A stretch of 64,000 nucleotides of DNA, from NCBI RefSeq assembly GCF_019175285.1, contig NC_056522.1, positions 236,957,787-237,021,786 of the forward strand, written 5' to 3'. The DNA is from Sceloporus undulatus (Eukaryota > Chordata > Lepidosauria > Squamata > Phrynosomatidae). A model generated the notes under the pieces. That model did not search any database. It was not told where the DNA came from and was given only the letters and a program-made list of their open reading frames with translations. A program made the translations under genes and the position numbers. This document shows, piece by piece, positions 31,501 to 45,300 of this stretch (positions are counted from its first letter, which is position 1; each line of letters opens with the position of its first letter).

Positions 31501-33361
31501 TAGAAGAGTTTCCTCCTGACATTTCGCCAGCATCCGTGGCTGGCATCTTCAGAGAATTCTCTGAAGATGCCAGCCACAGATGCTGTTGAAACATCAGGAA
31601 GAAGCTCTTCTAGAACATGGCCACATAGCCTGAAAAAAACCACAAAAAAATTACTGAGTGCTAATTGAGTGGGTAGGGGGGATCTCTGAAGTCCCATTGC
31701 TTATTCCAGGTCAGTCAAGAAATTAACTGAGTGACTTTGGGCCAGTCATATTCTCTTAACCTGACCTATATCACTGGATTATTGTCAGTTTAAGCAGGAT
31801 GAGAAGAAGCCCAGGAGGGAGGGGAAGGAGGAATGCCCAGGCTAGCAGCCTTCACCTTCAAAACAGTGAATTTCAAGACTGAATATGACTGAATATGGAG
31901 GGCTGACTGTTATACGTATACCCAAGAATAAACACAAAACAGTTGTACTATTAAAGAAAACCTAAATCTGCATTTTTGCTTTATAATAGAAGAAACTATG
32001 CTGGACTACATGCAGTCTTTTGACAACTGAATGGATGTTGAGAAAGAAGTATTTAACAGCCTGGCATAATGCAATTTAAAAAGTGTTTTATTGTTGTTTT
32101 TTTAAATGCAATTTAATTCTATACCAGTTTAAATGAATTTTAGCAGTAAAGTATAACTCTGTGCTTATCTGTACCTGTTTTATCTATTTTCATTTGTATG
32201 TCTTTTAGGCTGGGTGCCATCTTTCCCCACAATGGTGGGAGAAAGTTTGGATATATGTCAATTAAAAAATAAACACAAGGATTTAGGAGGCAGGATAGAG
32301 GTGGATTATGCAACACTAAAGGTAAACTCTGCAAACCATGTCAAACAAGACTGGGGTGGTCTCCATATGTTTTTGGCATAAGGTGCGGTTTTGTGGCCCT
32401 CCAGATGCTGTTTAATTGCAATTCCCACAATACTTCACTATGGCTATGCTGGCAAAGGCTGATGGGAGTTGTTGGACAAAAATGTTTGTGGGTCATGACC
32501 CCTTTGGGGTCAAACAACCCTTTCACAGGGGTCACCTAAGACCATCGGAAAACATATTTCCAATGGTGTTAGGAACTGAGACACCGCTCCTCTATGGCTG
32601 GGGGTCACCACAGCATGAGGAACTGTATTAAAGGGTTGCAGCATTAGGAAGGTTGAGAACCACTGGTCTACAGCATCACAACTGCTCACTACTAAAGTAG
32701 ATAATGTATTTTTTAAGAGATGTTCTTCTCTAAGCAGTGAGCAACATTTGTTTGTTACAACATATGATTTTCCTCACCTATGTATCTAATATTTAGCATG
32801 GCTTGTTTTGTAATTATGTGCTAGGTGAAATGTAGCTGGTGGATATGTCTGAATTCAAAGTGGCATTAAAGATGTATCCCTTCCAGCAGGCCTATCCAGG
32901 TGGTTTTTAAATTATGAATTAGTTATGGATTGATTGTTTTTAATATGTATGCTTTTAAAACTGATGTTACACTTTTAACTGTACAGTGGTGCCTCGGGTT
33001 ACGAAAGTAATTCGTTCCGCGGCCGCTTTCGTAACCCGAAAAGCCTTCGTAAGCCGAATTGCCATAGGAGCTAATGGGGAAAAGCCGCGTTTCGTGTGAA
33101 AAAGCCGAAAAAAGCACCAAAAATTTTCTTCGTAACCCGAAAAAACATTCGTAACCCGGAACAATGATTTCCAATGGGATTTTTTCGTATCCCGAAAATT
33201 TCATAACCTGGGTATTTCGTATCCCGAGGTACCACTGTATTTTAACTGGTATCCATGTTTTTGTGTTATGTATCTATTTGTTGTTGTATTTTAATCTGTT
33301 GTTCCCTATCTCAATCTATAAAGAGATGCAGGTAGGAAATTATTACTATTACTATTATTAC

Positions 33362-33394
<33 letters not shown>

Positions 33395-36300
33395 ATTAAC
33401 CATTAGAAGATAAGCAAGCTTAATGTTCAAGTCTGATTGCTGATGAGCATATCTTTGAGAAAATCCCATTACATGAAGGGAGGAAAGGGTTAACTGTGGA
33501 GAACAGGCATTCTTGTTAAAATCTGTGTGACCCTGAAAGAGTGTAACTTTCAGGCACCCTGAAGCTACCCTGAACATAGCCAGAGGACAAAAATATGCAG
33601 CATCGCATCTCTACATACAGCCACAGATTTAAAATAAAACAAATCCTTCTTCTTTATCCATGAGCTTTGAATTCTAGTGCAGTGCTGACACAGAAATGAA
33701 ACAGACCATTACCTTGATTGCATGTCCTTTTCCTCCATCCCACTGTGGAACAACAACATGGAGGACAACTCCACTAGCCAAGTTGTATCCGCTGGTCTGG
33801 ATCACACAGCCATCCTGAGCTCCTTGACCTTGAACAGCTAGATCAAACTCAGCCTGGAGTTCTGGCCCAGCCTTCTCCAACAAAGCTTTGGAAAGGGGAC
33901 CCACACCAAGCTTGAGATCGCTGCCAATGCTGCTTACAACAATGTCCGTCTGGAACAGAAGGAAACTTTAAATCATTTAGAAGTGAAATGCATCAAGCAA
34001 GACACAGACAGACTCAGCATCCTAGGAGCTAGGAAAGCAAATTGCAGACTACAGTGCTACCTCGGGTTACGAAATTAATTCGTTCCGCCGTTCCGTTCGT
34101 AACCCGATAATTTCGCAACCCGAAAAGGCTTTCCGTTAGCGCTGGAAAGCCGCTAGCCGCGCTTTGCGTTTGAAAATATCGTAACCCGGAACAGTTTTTT
34201 CCAATCTAACTTTTTCGTAACCCGGAAATTTCGTAACGCGATCATTTCGTATCCCGGGGCACCACTGTATGTGAGACAAGAATGACATTATTATAATTAT
34301 TATGATGATGATTATTATTAAAGCAATGAAGTGGGAAGCAATCCTTACATTAGAATTTGGGATTAAACAGTGATACTGGCAGTAGATGTGAGATAAATAG
34401 TACTATTTTGAATGCATTATTATCATATTAATTAATGTCCATAGGATATAATTTTGTCAAGTGGTGTAGCTGGCTTTCCAAACAGATTATCCTTCAAGCT
34501 ACCAATGCAGGGGTAGGCAACCTGTGCCCCACGGGCCGGATGCAGCCCGGCGAGGCCCTGGGACTGGCCCCAGCCCGGTCCTGCCGCTGATTGCCGCCGG
34601 GACCTTTGGCCTCTCGCGCGCAGGGGCAAGGAGGGCAATTGTCTATAGACGCCTCAGAAACATGCATGTATATTAACATTTTTTTAAAAAATCAGCAATT
34701 TTTTTTGCCTGTCCTCCACTTTTTTAAAAAAAGTGTCCACCATTTGAAAATGTTGCCCTACATTTGTCTTGGTTTGTTTGTTTGTTTGTTTGTTTAAAAA
34801 TAATTATTTATTTTTTGGCTTCGTCCCCCCAGTTGTCTGAGGGACAGCAACCCGGCCCCTGGCTCAAAAAGGTTGCCTACCCCTGTACCAATGTATAGCA
34901 GCTCTGCCGGGATACTGACCTCCATGTTGGTTATTGCTATAGTTACAAGGTATAACACATGAACAACTGGGGACTGCCATAGTTAGAATATTGGACAACT
35001 CAGTCCCCAATTGTGAGTGGTCCTAAATTATTACTCAGTAGTCCACATGAGAGCAGAAATACTCAACAAGTAAGCTACATTTGGTTTCAAAACTGTAAAG
35101 ATGTCCTATCTGCATCTAAATACAACTTACACAACCCTTTACATGCTTACCATCGCATATTCAATGCCCTTTTCCTGAAGAATAAGTTTCAGGCCTTCAT
35201 CAGAAATCACTGTGTGAAAATCTTCTCCATATTCTGCAGGCGGACTGGCTGGCTGGGAGTGAGACACAGAATGGGGCTGGGGTGGTGCTTCTCTGAAGGT
35301 TTCATTCAAAGCATCAGCAAGAGCCTGAACTGTATTTTCTGACACATCCACAAGGTATATCTGTTTCAGGCTGTTATTCTCAGAAGATTCTTCTAAATGT
35401 TCCTTGATGGCTGTCACAATGCTATGGGCACACTCTTTTAGCGGGAATCCAAAAATTCCAGAGCTTACCGCAGGGAAGGCTATAGAATGATGATTGTATT
35501 TCTCTGCCTGTTTTAAACTTTCCTTCACTGCTTTTTTTAAGAGGCAAATACATTTTTCGTTTTCAAAGCTGCTCCACCTTGGCCCAACTGCATGAATGAC
35601 TTGCTTACATGGTAAGTTGCAAGCACCTGTGGTAATCGCACAGCCAGGTTTAAAACGTCCAGCTCTCCTCACTAGGTCATCACAATCTCTTTGTAGCTGT
35701 GGACCAGCTGCTTTTAAAAGTGCACCTGCAAGGCCACCAATGTGCTTCAGATCCTCATTTGATGCATTGACCACAACGTCAACTGGAAAGCATGTCAAGT
35801 CTCCTTTACAGGCCTCAACAACAACACCATCCTTCAATTGTATTTTTGCATGAGGGTGCCCATCCTTTACCCTGGAGTCTCTATCATCTTCTTCATCCTT
35901 CTGTAATCGGATCAAACAATGAAAGGATTCTTTTGCTTCAGAAATATAGGAATGTTCTCGCTTTTTGAAGAAGATTTTAACTCCTGGTTTATCAAATACC
36001 ACTCTTCTAGAATGCAATAAAGACAGCATTTGTTCAACTATGGCAGCTGCTTTCATTACTTCTGCTTTAGGTCCACTCAGGACAATGTTCTTCTGTTTAG
36101 CTTGTAGCCCAAAATTGATTTTCACATTCTTTCTCTTCAAGTCTTGCCAAATTTTACCCTTTTTTTCCTCCATAAACTGCACAACCACTAACAACTTAGC
36201 AGGGATTACTTTTAGCATCCGGGTGTTCTTCTCAACAAAATTAGAAAGCTCCTGGTAGACACTGGCTACTGCTGTTGTATAACCAGCTATTGTTACTTTA

Positions 36301-39300
36301 GTGTCTTCCCCCAAAACAAAGCAGTCATCAATTATTACAGCTTCATCAACAGAACTGTGCTTCTTCAGGAGTTTTTTTACAAGTTCCTTCCATTCCTTTT
36401 TGTTGATGAGTTCTGGATCTTCCAAAGTAATGAGCTTACTATGCAAGTCTTTCTTCATCTGTTCCTCTGCTTTCAAGAGGTCTCCAGAAGAATGACCTAC
36501 CAACAGTACAGAATCAGGTCCAAGATCATATGCAGCATTAATATTATTTGCATGAAATATGATTGCGGATACCTTTTGGCTGTCTACATGCTGTAGGAAT
36601 TGAAAAATCTGAGCAGGAACAGTGACTTCCTTCTCTTGCATGTCATGCAACTTCTCCAGTAGATCACTTTTCATTTTGTATACTTCTGTGGGCATTCCAC
36701 ACAGCTGCATCACATTTGTTGAAAGATCATAAGAGAACTTGAGGCCAGAGTTCTCTTTATAGAAATTGTCATCTTGCAAAACACGATGCAAAACAGCATG
36801 GCGTCTTGGGGCAATTTGCAATGTTTGCTGTATTGCCTGCCTTGCTTTTTCGGCACTTTGAGTCAAATTTTCAATGTATGCATTTACCTGATTCACCGCA
36901 ATATCCACATTGAATACAAAACCAGATATGGTAACAGTTTCTTTGGAAACATCAGGCACGGCTAAAACATTATTTATGAAATTGCTTTCTATCTTCTCCC
37001 ATTCTGCTGGGATAATTTTGCATGTTGTTGTCTTGAACTTTGATAGGATGCAAGCAAATTCTGTAAAAACTTTATCTTTCCAGGTCTTTATTAATTTTCT
37101 TATGGCCGTTCCTTGTTTAGATAAGGCAGATGATGGATGTATTGTGATTTCTGGATGTTCACATGTCACTGGAGGCCACATTAGATCACAGAAGCAATTT
37201 TTCATTTCTTTATCTATTTCTTGGGTTAGTTTATCTTTGCCTTGTAGGAACTGCCAGATATAAGGATCTAGAGGAACTCTAACAGGTTCTGGCATCTTGA
37301 TCTGCAATCTTTCCTTCCCATACAAGACGGCATCCAAAGAACTGTAGTATGGGTAAACTGAAATAGGTTGATGATCAAAAGAATGCTGCTTTTTCAGTAC
37401 AGTCTGCACAGCTAAAAAACATCAACAGAAAACACAGTGAATATTCTGACAATTTAATTACCATGAGCAATGCAAATGCACAGATGTCATACAAAATATA
37501 TCCACCACCATTACTATTGATTATGTACAAAAGCAGCAGCAAGTACTGTGCACTGTTGCCACCACACTTTCCATCCCTCATACATGAAGGGAAAACATTT
37601 AGAACTTCCAAATGAGCTTTGCAATAATCTTAAGTAGTTTCTGTATAAACCATAATCATTTTTGGCAGGATACACTGTTTTATTAACCAATGAGTTTGCG
37701 CAAGTCAGTTTCTCCCATATTCAAACAACATTGGTGTTCACTATGATCTAAAACACACTGCAGAAATAATCCATTTTGAGACCACTTTAACTGCCCTGGC
37801 CCAGTGCTAGGAAATTCTGGACACTATAGTTTTGTGAGACACTTAGCCGTTTCTGTCAGAGACACTGGTGCCACAATGAACTACAGTTCTCAGGATTCCC
37901 TACACTGAGCCAGGTCAGTTAAAGCGGTCTCAAAATGGATTACTTCTGCAGTGTGTTTTGGATCTATGATTTGTTATGAGCTATGACAAGAGGTTTTAAA
38001 TGTTTTCCTGTTTCATACTAACAAGACAGAGAGGATAAAAAGAGGAAAGTGTAATTAACCTGGTATTCACCATGATTCATATAGGAATTGGCAAGCCATG
38101 GTTTTTTCATTTTGTTTGAATCAAACCATCATCTAGGAATCTACAGGGCCACCTTTTTTGAAAGACAGTACACAATCTAGCCTCTTTCTCATAGGCATGG
38201 ACAGAATTCTACCACTGATTCACCCTGATAAAGAATCACAGAATCATAGAATTGGAAGAGGCCACAATGGTCATCCACCCCAACCCCATGCCTTGCAGGA
38301 ACTCACAATCAAAGCACCCCCGACAGATGGCAATTCAGCCTGTTTAAAGACCGTCAAAGAAGGAGACTCCACCACTCTCTGAGGGAGAGTGTTCCACTGT
38401 CCAACTGCTCTTACTGTCATGTTCCCACTCATCTTAATAATCTCCAGTCTGGTTCCCTCTATATTTTTCTGAAAGAACTGTGAGTTCATTTTTAAGGCTA
38501 TGACACTGAATGCCGACCACGATGGCTGGGAAATTGAGACTCTATCTGAAAGGCATCACTGATCTAGATTACATTTCTCCTTTTCTATCAATGCACTTTT
38601 AAATTTTTAAACAATTTTTGGAGCTTTTATCACAGTTAAAGCAAGATACGGTAATTTGAGGTTTGAGTCACACTATCATTTGTGTCCTGGAATGAAGGTG
38701 TGACTTGTAGAGTGGTTAGTAATGACTGTTTTTTCCACATCTTACCTGCCCCTCTAATATGACCACCCTGTCATTTTAAATTGTGGAAGTGACATGACTT
38801 TTGTTTCTTTGCCTCTGCTAAAACATTAAGATTTCATGATTAAAGAAAATGCACTGAAATTCTCAAAAGCCTAATAAATTTCATTTTCATTTGCAATGGA
38901 TGGAGCATGGGAGACCAAAAAAGAGGGGGTGACAGGTAATATAAAAGGCACACACATATACACTGGGAAAACCTCTTCCAAAAGTTATCTGAAGTAGCAA
39001 CAAAGGATGGAACATCCTTCAGAAGAGAAAGTGGGTAGGAAATTTTTCACAGCAAGCACAATACATGGTATGGCTACTATTATAAAGTTAGTATTCAATG
39101 GCAGTTAATACATCACAGTACACCACAGCATGCAGTGTCCTTTTAATATTCTAGACCAAGTGTAAAAGGCCTCTATCCAGGCTGAAATTAAATAATTAGT
39201 GACTGAAAGTTTAATCCTCTTTTCCTTTTGACCCCCCATCCCCAGTATGGCTTTCCTTAAATCTTCATCTAGAAGTACACCAGATATGGGGGCATATTAC

Positions 39301-42300
39301 ACAGAGGGAAAGACCTTCCATTAGGAGCTATCCTCTTCCTCCACAGCCACCCCTCTTAACCAAACAAAGAAGAGCATGTCATTTAGCCTTGAACTATGAG
39401 CCACACAAACCAAATTCCTCCCAACAACATGCAGTTTCTGTTTCAGATTCCAGCAAGGGAAGAAGTCTCAGGGAAGATAGAGCATACAATCATTTCACTA
39501 ACATATTTTTACTAGTCTTCTCATTACTATTTCTGTACCCAGGGTGAAAAAAAAAAGGTGGGATATTAACAAAGACAATCACAACGAAAGACTTCCTGTA
39601 CATTTCATCTGCCCTCGACCAAGGCCCCATTTCCACTGGGCATATAAAGCGATATATTCCGCTGCGATTCTGACTTGGATCTTTTTTCCGAGTCATATTC
39701 GAATATGGTCCCGCATTCCCATTATGAAAGGGGGCAAATGGACTTGGGTTTTTTTAACCCATGTTCTCATTCCCATTGAAATCATAGAATCATAGAGTTG
39801 GAAGAGACTGCACGGGCCATCCAGTCCAACCCCCTGCCATGCAGGAAATCCAATCAAAGCATCCCCAATAGATGGCCATCTAGTCTCTGCTTAAAGACCT
39901 CCAAGGAAGGAGACTCCACTACACTACAAGGGAGTGTGTTCCACTGTTGAACAGCCCTTACTGCAGGAAGTTCTTCCTAATGTTGAGGTGGAATCTCTTT
40001 TCCTGTTGCTTGCATCCATTGTTCGGGGTCCTGTTCTCTGGAGCACCAGAAAACAAGCTTGCTCCCTCCTCAATATGACATCCTTTCAAATATTTAAACA
40101 GGGCTATCATATCACCTCTTAACCTTCTCTTCTCCAGGCTAAACATCCCCAGCTCCCTGAGTCGTTCCTCATAGGGCATGGTTTCCAGACCTTTCACCAT
40201 TTTAGTTGCCCTCCTTTGGACACGCTCCAGTTTCTCAATATCCTTTTTGAATTGTGGTGCCCAGAACTGGACACAACATTCCAGGTGGGGCCTGACCAGA
40301 GGAGAATACAGTGGCACTAATACTTCTCTTGATCTAGACACTATACTGTACTTATATTGATGCAGCCTAAAATTGCATTGGCCTTTTTAGCTGCCGCATC
40401 GCATTGTTGACTCATGTTCAACTTGTGGTCTACTTGGACTCCCAGATCCCTTTCACATGTAGTTTCATTCAGCCATGTGTCCCCCATCCTATATCTGTGC
40501 ATTTCATTTTTCTGCCCTAAGTGCAGTACCTTACATTTCTCTGTGTTGAATTTCATTTTGTTAGCTTTGGCCCAGCTTTCTAGTCTATTCAGATCATTTT
40601 GAATGTTGATCCTGTCCTCTGGGGTATTAGCTATTCCTCCTAATTTGGTGTCATCTGCAAATTTGATAAGTATGCTCCCAATTCTGTCATCCAGGTCATT
40701 GATAAAGATGTTGAATAACACTGGGCCCAGGACAGAGCCCTGTGGGACCCCACTGGTCACTTCTCTCCAGGATGAAAAAGAGCCATTGTTGAGCACCCTT
40801 TGGGTTCGGCCGGTCAACCAGTTACAAATCCATGTAACAATTACTTTGTCTAGCCCACATTTTACAAGCTTGTTTGCAAGAATGTCATAGGAAACCTTGT
40901 CAAAGGCCTTACTGAAATCAAGATATACTATATCTACAGCATTCCCTTCATCTACCAAGCTGGTAATTTTATAAATGTTCTCAGTTGTAATTTGAAGCGG
41001 ACTTTTTTGCTCCCCATTCTCATTGCCCTTCCGGAACCTCTTTTTTTTTTAAAAGCAGCTGTCACTTAAGCGCCTAAGTGCTTGACGTCACAGCCAATCA
41101 ATTGCTTAGGCGCTTTTCCCCTGTGGGAAAGGGGAAAGGAGCCTCTATTCCCCCAGGTCGCTTGACCTCCCAGGCTCTTCTGTGTCTTCCCAGAGTCCCT
41201 CTGGGAATGGGAGAAGGAGCCTCTATTCCCCCGAGTCCCACTGCTCCCTGGGCTGTTTGGCAATCAAGCAGGCATGTAAAATAAATAAAAAAGGATAGTT
41301 AAAATTTGTGTTCAATGGGTCTCCTCACATGTCAATCTATGCAATGTGGAGCAGGGGGGAGGTTCCAGGGGGTTCCAGCTGCTTCCTACTGAGTTAAACC
41401 ATTTACCACACTGAATACAATTGTGGGTGCCATCACAGGACCATAGCATTTGGGGTAACAATCGGGTCATGATAATTTGTCATAAAAGTAATTCTTGTTC
41501 TAATATAGGTTACCTGATTGCTATTTGTATTCGAATTACTATTCATATTACAGTGATTAAGTTCAGGGTATTCCTGTATTTGTTTGTGTTCAGGAACAAA
41601 AAAAAAACCCCATCCCTGCAGTTTGTGGGAACTTTTGACATGCTGTTTTGATTCTCACCTGTTTCTCAAGGGGTTGAAAACTCCAAATTTGACCCTAGTT
41701 GGGAAAATGACTAATTTCTGTTTCACCCCTAGCTTAGAGCAGCACAGCACTAGTTAATGTGTGCCAAAAGAAGAGACTGTTCTAGTTGCTCAAAACAGCA
41801 GCAAGATGATGATACTCTTATCTTTTGGCAGATTTTATCTATCCAATCCAGGGAAAGATGGGTTATACAGGAATGAAGAGCAATGTACTTTGTTCACCTT
41901 CAGGGTTACCTTCCTGCCTACAATGTGTGTGACAGAGTTTGGACTGTTCTTTTAAAAATACTGTTATTTGTTGTTTTATTATTCCTCCTTAGTTCCCTGG
42001 TAGTTCATTGGCATTACCCAAAAAGTGACAGATTAATAATATATTCTGAACAAATTCTTTTTCATTCCTATTTTTAAAAAAGCAAACAAAAAATCTCCTA
42101 ATTAAAGTCAGTATTTTAAGAGAAGCAAGTAAAAAGTACTCATTATACTATTGTCATCATGTTATTTCACAAAAAGAAGATCATTAAGCCCTTACTACCC
42201 CAAAAACTAATAGGCCACAGGTCATGCTGTTACTTTTAACACACTACTTCAAATGTCTGGGTGCTGGTAGAGCCAGTAATTTAGCAGAGATGATGAATAA

Positions 42301-45300
42301 GTATGAGGATGAGATGGCTGTGATAATTCATTGGCTGTATGAAGAGTTTGCCCAAAAGCCCAACACAGGTCCTCACACACACAATGCAGGTGAGCTTTAA
42401 TAGTGCACACTAGGCAGGCACATATTTTAGCCACCCATGCAATCTTACTAAAGCCCCAGAACTCCAAAACACACAAGCTCCCAGTAACTCAGACAACAAA
42501 CAAATATCAGGTAAATATATAAATAAATTAATACCAAGTATCTAGCTCTTGCTAAGGCAACTTCAAAATGTTCCCCACCTGGCATTTGTAAACATCTTAG
42601 AAATCACACTGGTCCAGGTAGGTCTTCAGCTCAATTAGGAGCAGAAATTGTATATCATACATCCGAAATCTTATTCCTAGACAAATTCAGTGATCCAGGT
42701 GTCTTATCCCTTCACTATGCAAAACTCTACCCTACTCTACCCTACAATCTTTTTAGATTGTAAGCCTGAGGTCAGGGAAATGTCTAATTAACTAATTAAT
42801 CTTTGTAAAATGCCATGTAAATTTATGGTGCTATATAAATAAACATTAATAATAATAATAACAGACATCTAATTACATTTTCAAGTTCAATTTAAATCAA
42901 ACAAATAAATGTATGTTAATGTGACTTAGCTTTATTATTTATTCCGTTTCTAAAATGTGACTTTTCCAGTTGCAATACGTGGAACCTTTTAAACTGAGAG
43001 TTTCTGTGGTAGACATTCATCATCACTTCTGTCTGCAAGCATCTTAGCTCTTTTGCTTTCCAATCATCCTATTGGTTAATGTTTAAAAGACATCTAAAAA
43101 GTAAGTCATATTACCTTGATTGTCACAAAAAGTAATAAGAGCTGACTCCTCTTCAGGTAACATTTTAATACTGGAGACAGGTCCTCCTCCATGCTTTGGA
43201 CTTTCAAAGTAGAGTGTTATGAAATCTTGGTGTACTCCAGTAGGAATATTTTCAACTTTGATCATTTGTGTCAATTCAAGAAGCCGGGCAGTAAATTTAT
43301 ACTCCTTAAACCTAGAGTTCTTGGTACATCTGTCCATGAATTTTGCAGCATCTGAAAACATGGAGTATAAGGCATTACTTGTACCTTCATCTCCCCACCC
43401 TGGCTCAGATCAATTATGATCTCTCAATGTGTATTAATAGGGAAAAGATCTATCAATAGTTATCAGCTATGACAAGTTAATGAAACATGTATGTTCTGAG
43501 ACTATTAACTTCAATAGAAGTTTGATTCAAACAAGAGAGGACAGCAAAGGACCCTGCTTAAGTCAAGCATAGGGAACCTTTCTTACTTCATCTGTTCTGG
43601 ACTACAACCTCTATAATCCCTGACCATTGACTATGCCAGAAAGACATAGAAGTTGTGATCCAAAGGCTCCCATCCCTATTTTTGTTCATAACTGTTCCAT
43701 GCCTTTCATATCACTTCCCCATTTCCCTTGACACTTACCATGTTTGTTCCCATTACAATTCACACTATTTTCCTCCCATGTGATCTAATCATCTCTAAGT
43801 CTGCTAGGGCTGGTGGAGGGTAAGGCAAAAAACCCAGTGTAAGCACATACCCCTCCCCCCCACACACACACTTACTCTCCCAAAATGGGTTAAAACCCAG
43901 TAACTTTTTAGTGGAGAGTGACCCTTCCAATAAGGAGGGGGAATGTAGTGGGGGAAGTGGTTTCTCCTCACCCCCAAAGCCACACCTGGGAATGATGTAA
44001 CAGCATGGCACAATACTGCTTCCATTGGGTAATTTCTCCAAAATTGAAAAAGAAACATGAGCAGCTGATGACAGAGGCAAGTCACCACTTGGTGAGGCAG
44101 CAAGGTGGCTTTTCCTTACACAAAAGGGCTGGATGAGCTTTATTTAAAAAACAACTGGCCACTTCATATTATTTCCCCTGAAAAGTCCTCAAATTTGACC
44201 TCTCCATCAAAAAAGTGGCTCCAGAGAAGAGGTGGGTGGAAAATCTGTCACAGCTTCCTCTTGCACTCTTGTTCTTCGCTTTTTAAAAGTAAATCCTCAG
44301 AAGTATTAATGTAAAAGTACCAAAATACCTCACTGTAACTCAGTGGCGGAGCATTTTAATTCCAAGGCCTCAAGATTTGTCCCCAAAGGTTTGCTCTACT
44401 GGCAAAAATTCTCACCTGAAATGCTGAGATTTGATTCACAGACATCAGAGAGAAAATGAAGCCAATGATGTAGCTTACTCTAAGTCAGCTTCCTATATTT
44501 CTAATATATATATATATATTTCCTTCCCAGATGCCTCACTGTAACTGTCATGCATTCCTAGCTAGTGTCCACTTCCTAAGTTTACTGGGACTATCCATCA
44601 CATTGGTCCCTGAACTACAAAGTAGTTTTAATGGGAACAGTCTTAGAAGTTTGCATACCAACTTTCTCTATGTGAAAATACCTCAGCAAGATAAGTTTAC
44701 AATTCTTACCCATACTTCGCTGAAAGGTTACCACAGCAGCATTTCTCTCTCTTATCAATTCAGTCTGGAAGTCATTTTGTACTAAAAGCCCACTGATATT
44801 CTCTACCAACAGAGTTAATATGTCAGTTGTGATAGATTCTTTAACATTTTCAATGACAACAAGAGATGATATCTGGGAAGCGGTGAAATCATCTTCTCCG
44901 TGACCTTGATTTTCACCAGCCAGTTTGCTGGTGATGTTGTCTTGCACATCTAATTTGAAAGAAATATCATTAGATGATTCAATTATTGCTTAAACATTTG
45001 TATAAAATTCAATGTGCCAAATTACTCTTTCAAACACTGGCATTTAAGTACAATCTGTGCAAGATGGCATCAGCTGCAGTATTTGACCTCTCAGCCATGA
45101 AATATGATAGTTCTACTTATGCCTGCAATATTCACTGGCAACTAAGAAGCTCCAGTAACAGCAATCCAGAATAATTCATCAAAACGAACGACCTCATGCA
45201 AATTAAGAGGAGAAAGAGGAACCTACTTTTGGATTTTTCAGAATTTGGAAGCCACTTATAAATAATCTTTCACAAAAGCATGGTTTCTGATATCAGTTAT

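Larger units (their letters stand above)
37412..43114 (-). other. PARP14 intron 4
   Basis: A 5.7-kb intron. It contains a palindromic MITE (37751-37960), a CR1 tail (38229-38475), a disrupted DNA element with a CR1 (39620-41280) and an L2-type tail (42755-42860). Positions 38500-39600 and 41300-42700 look like unique sequence with no exon. Confidence 0.6.

Noticed and set aside
35596-37263. Antisense frames of 60-117 codons across PARP14 exon 5
   Set aside because: Shadows of the long coding exon on the other strand.
37403-37411. Acceptor at 37403 for PARP14 exon 5
   Set aside because: It would break the phase with exon 4, which ends in phase 1; the acceptor at 37411 keeps the frame and the human alignment.
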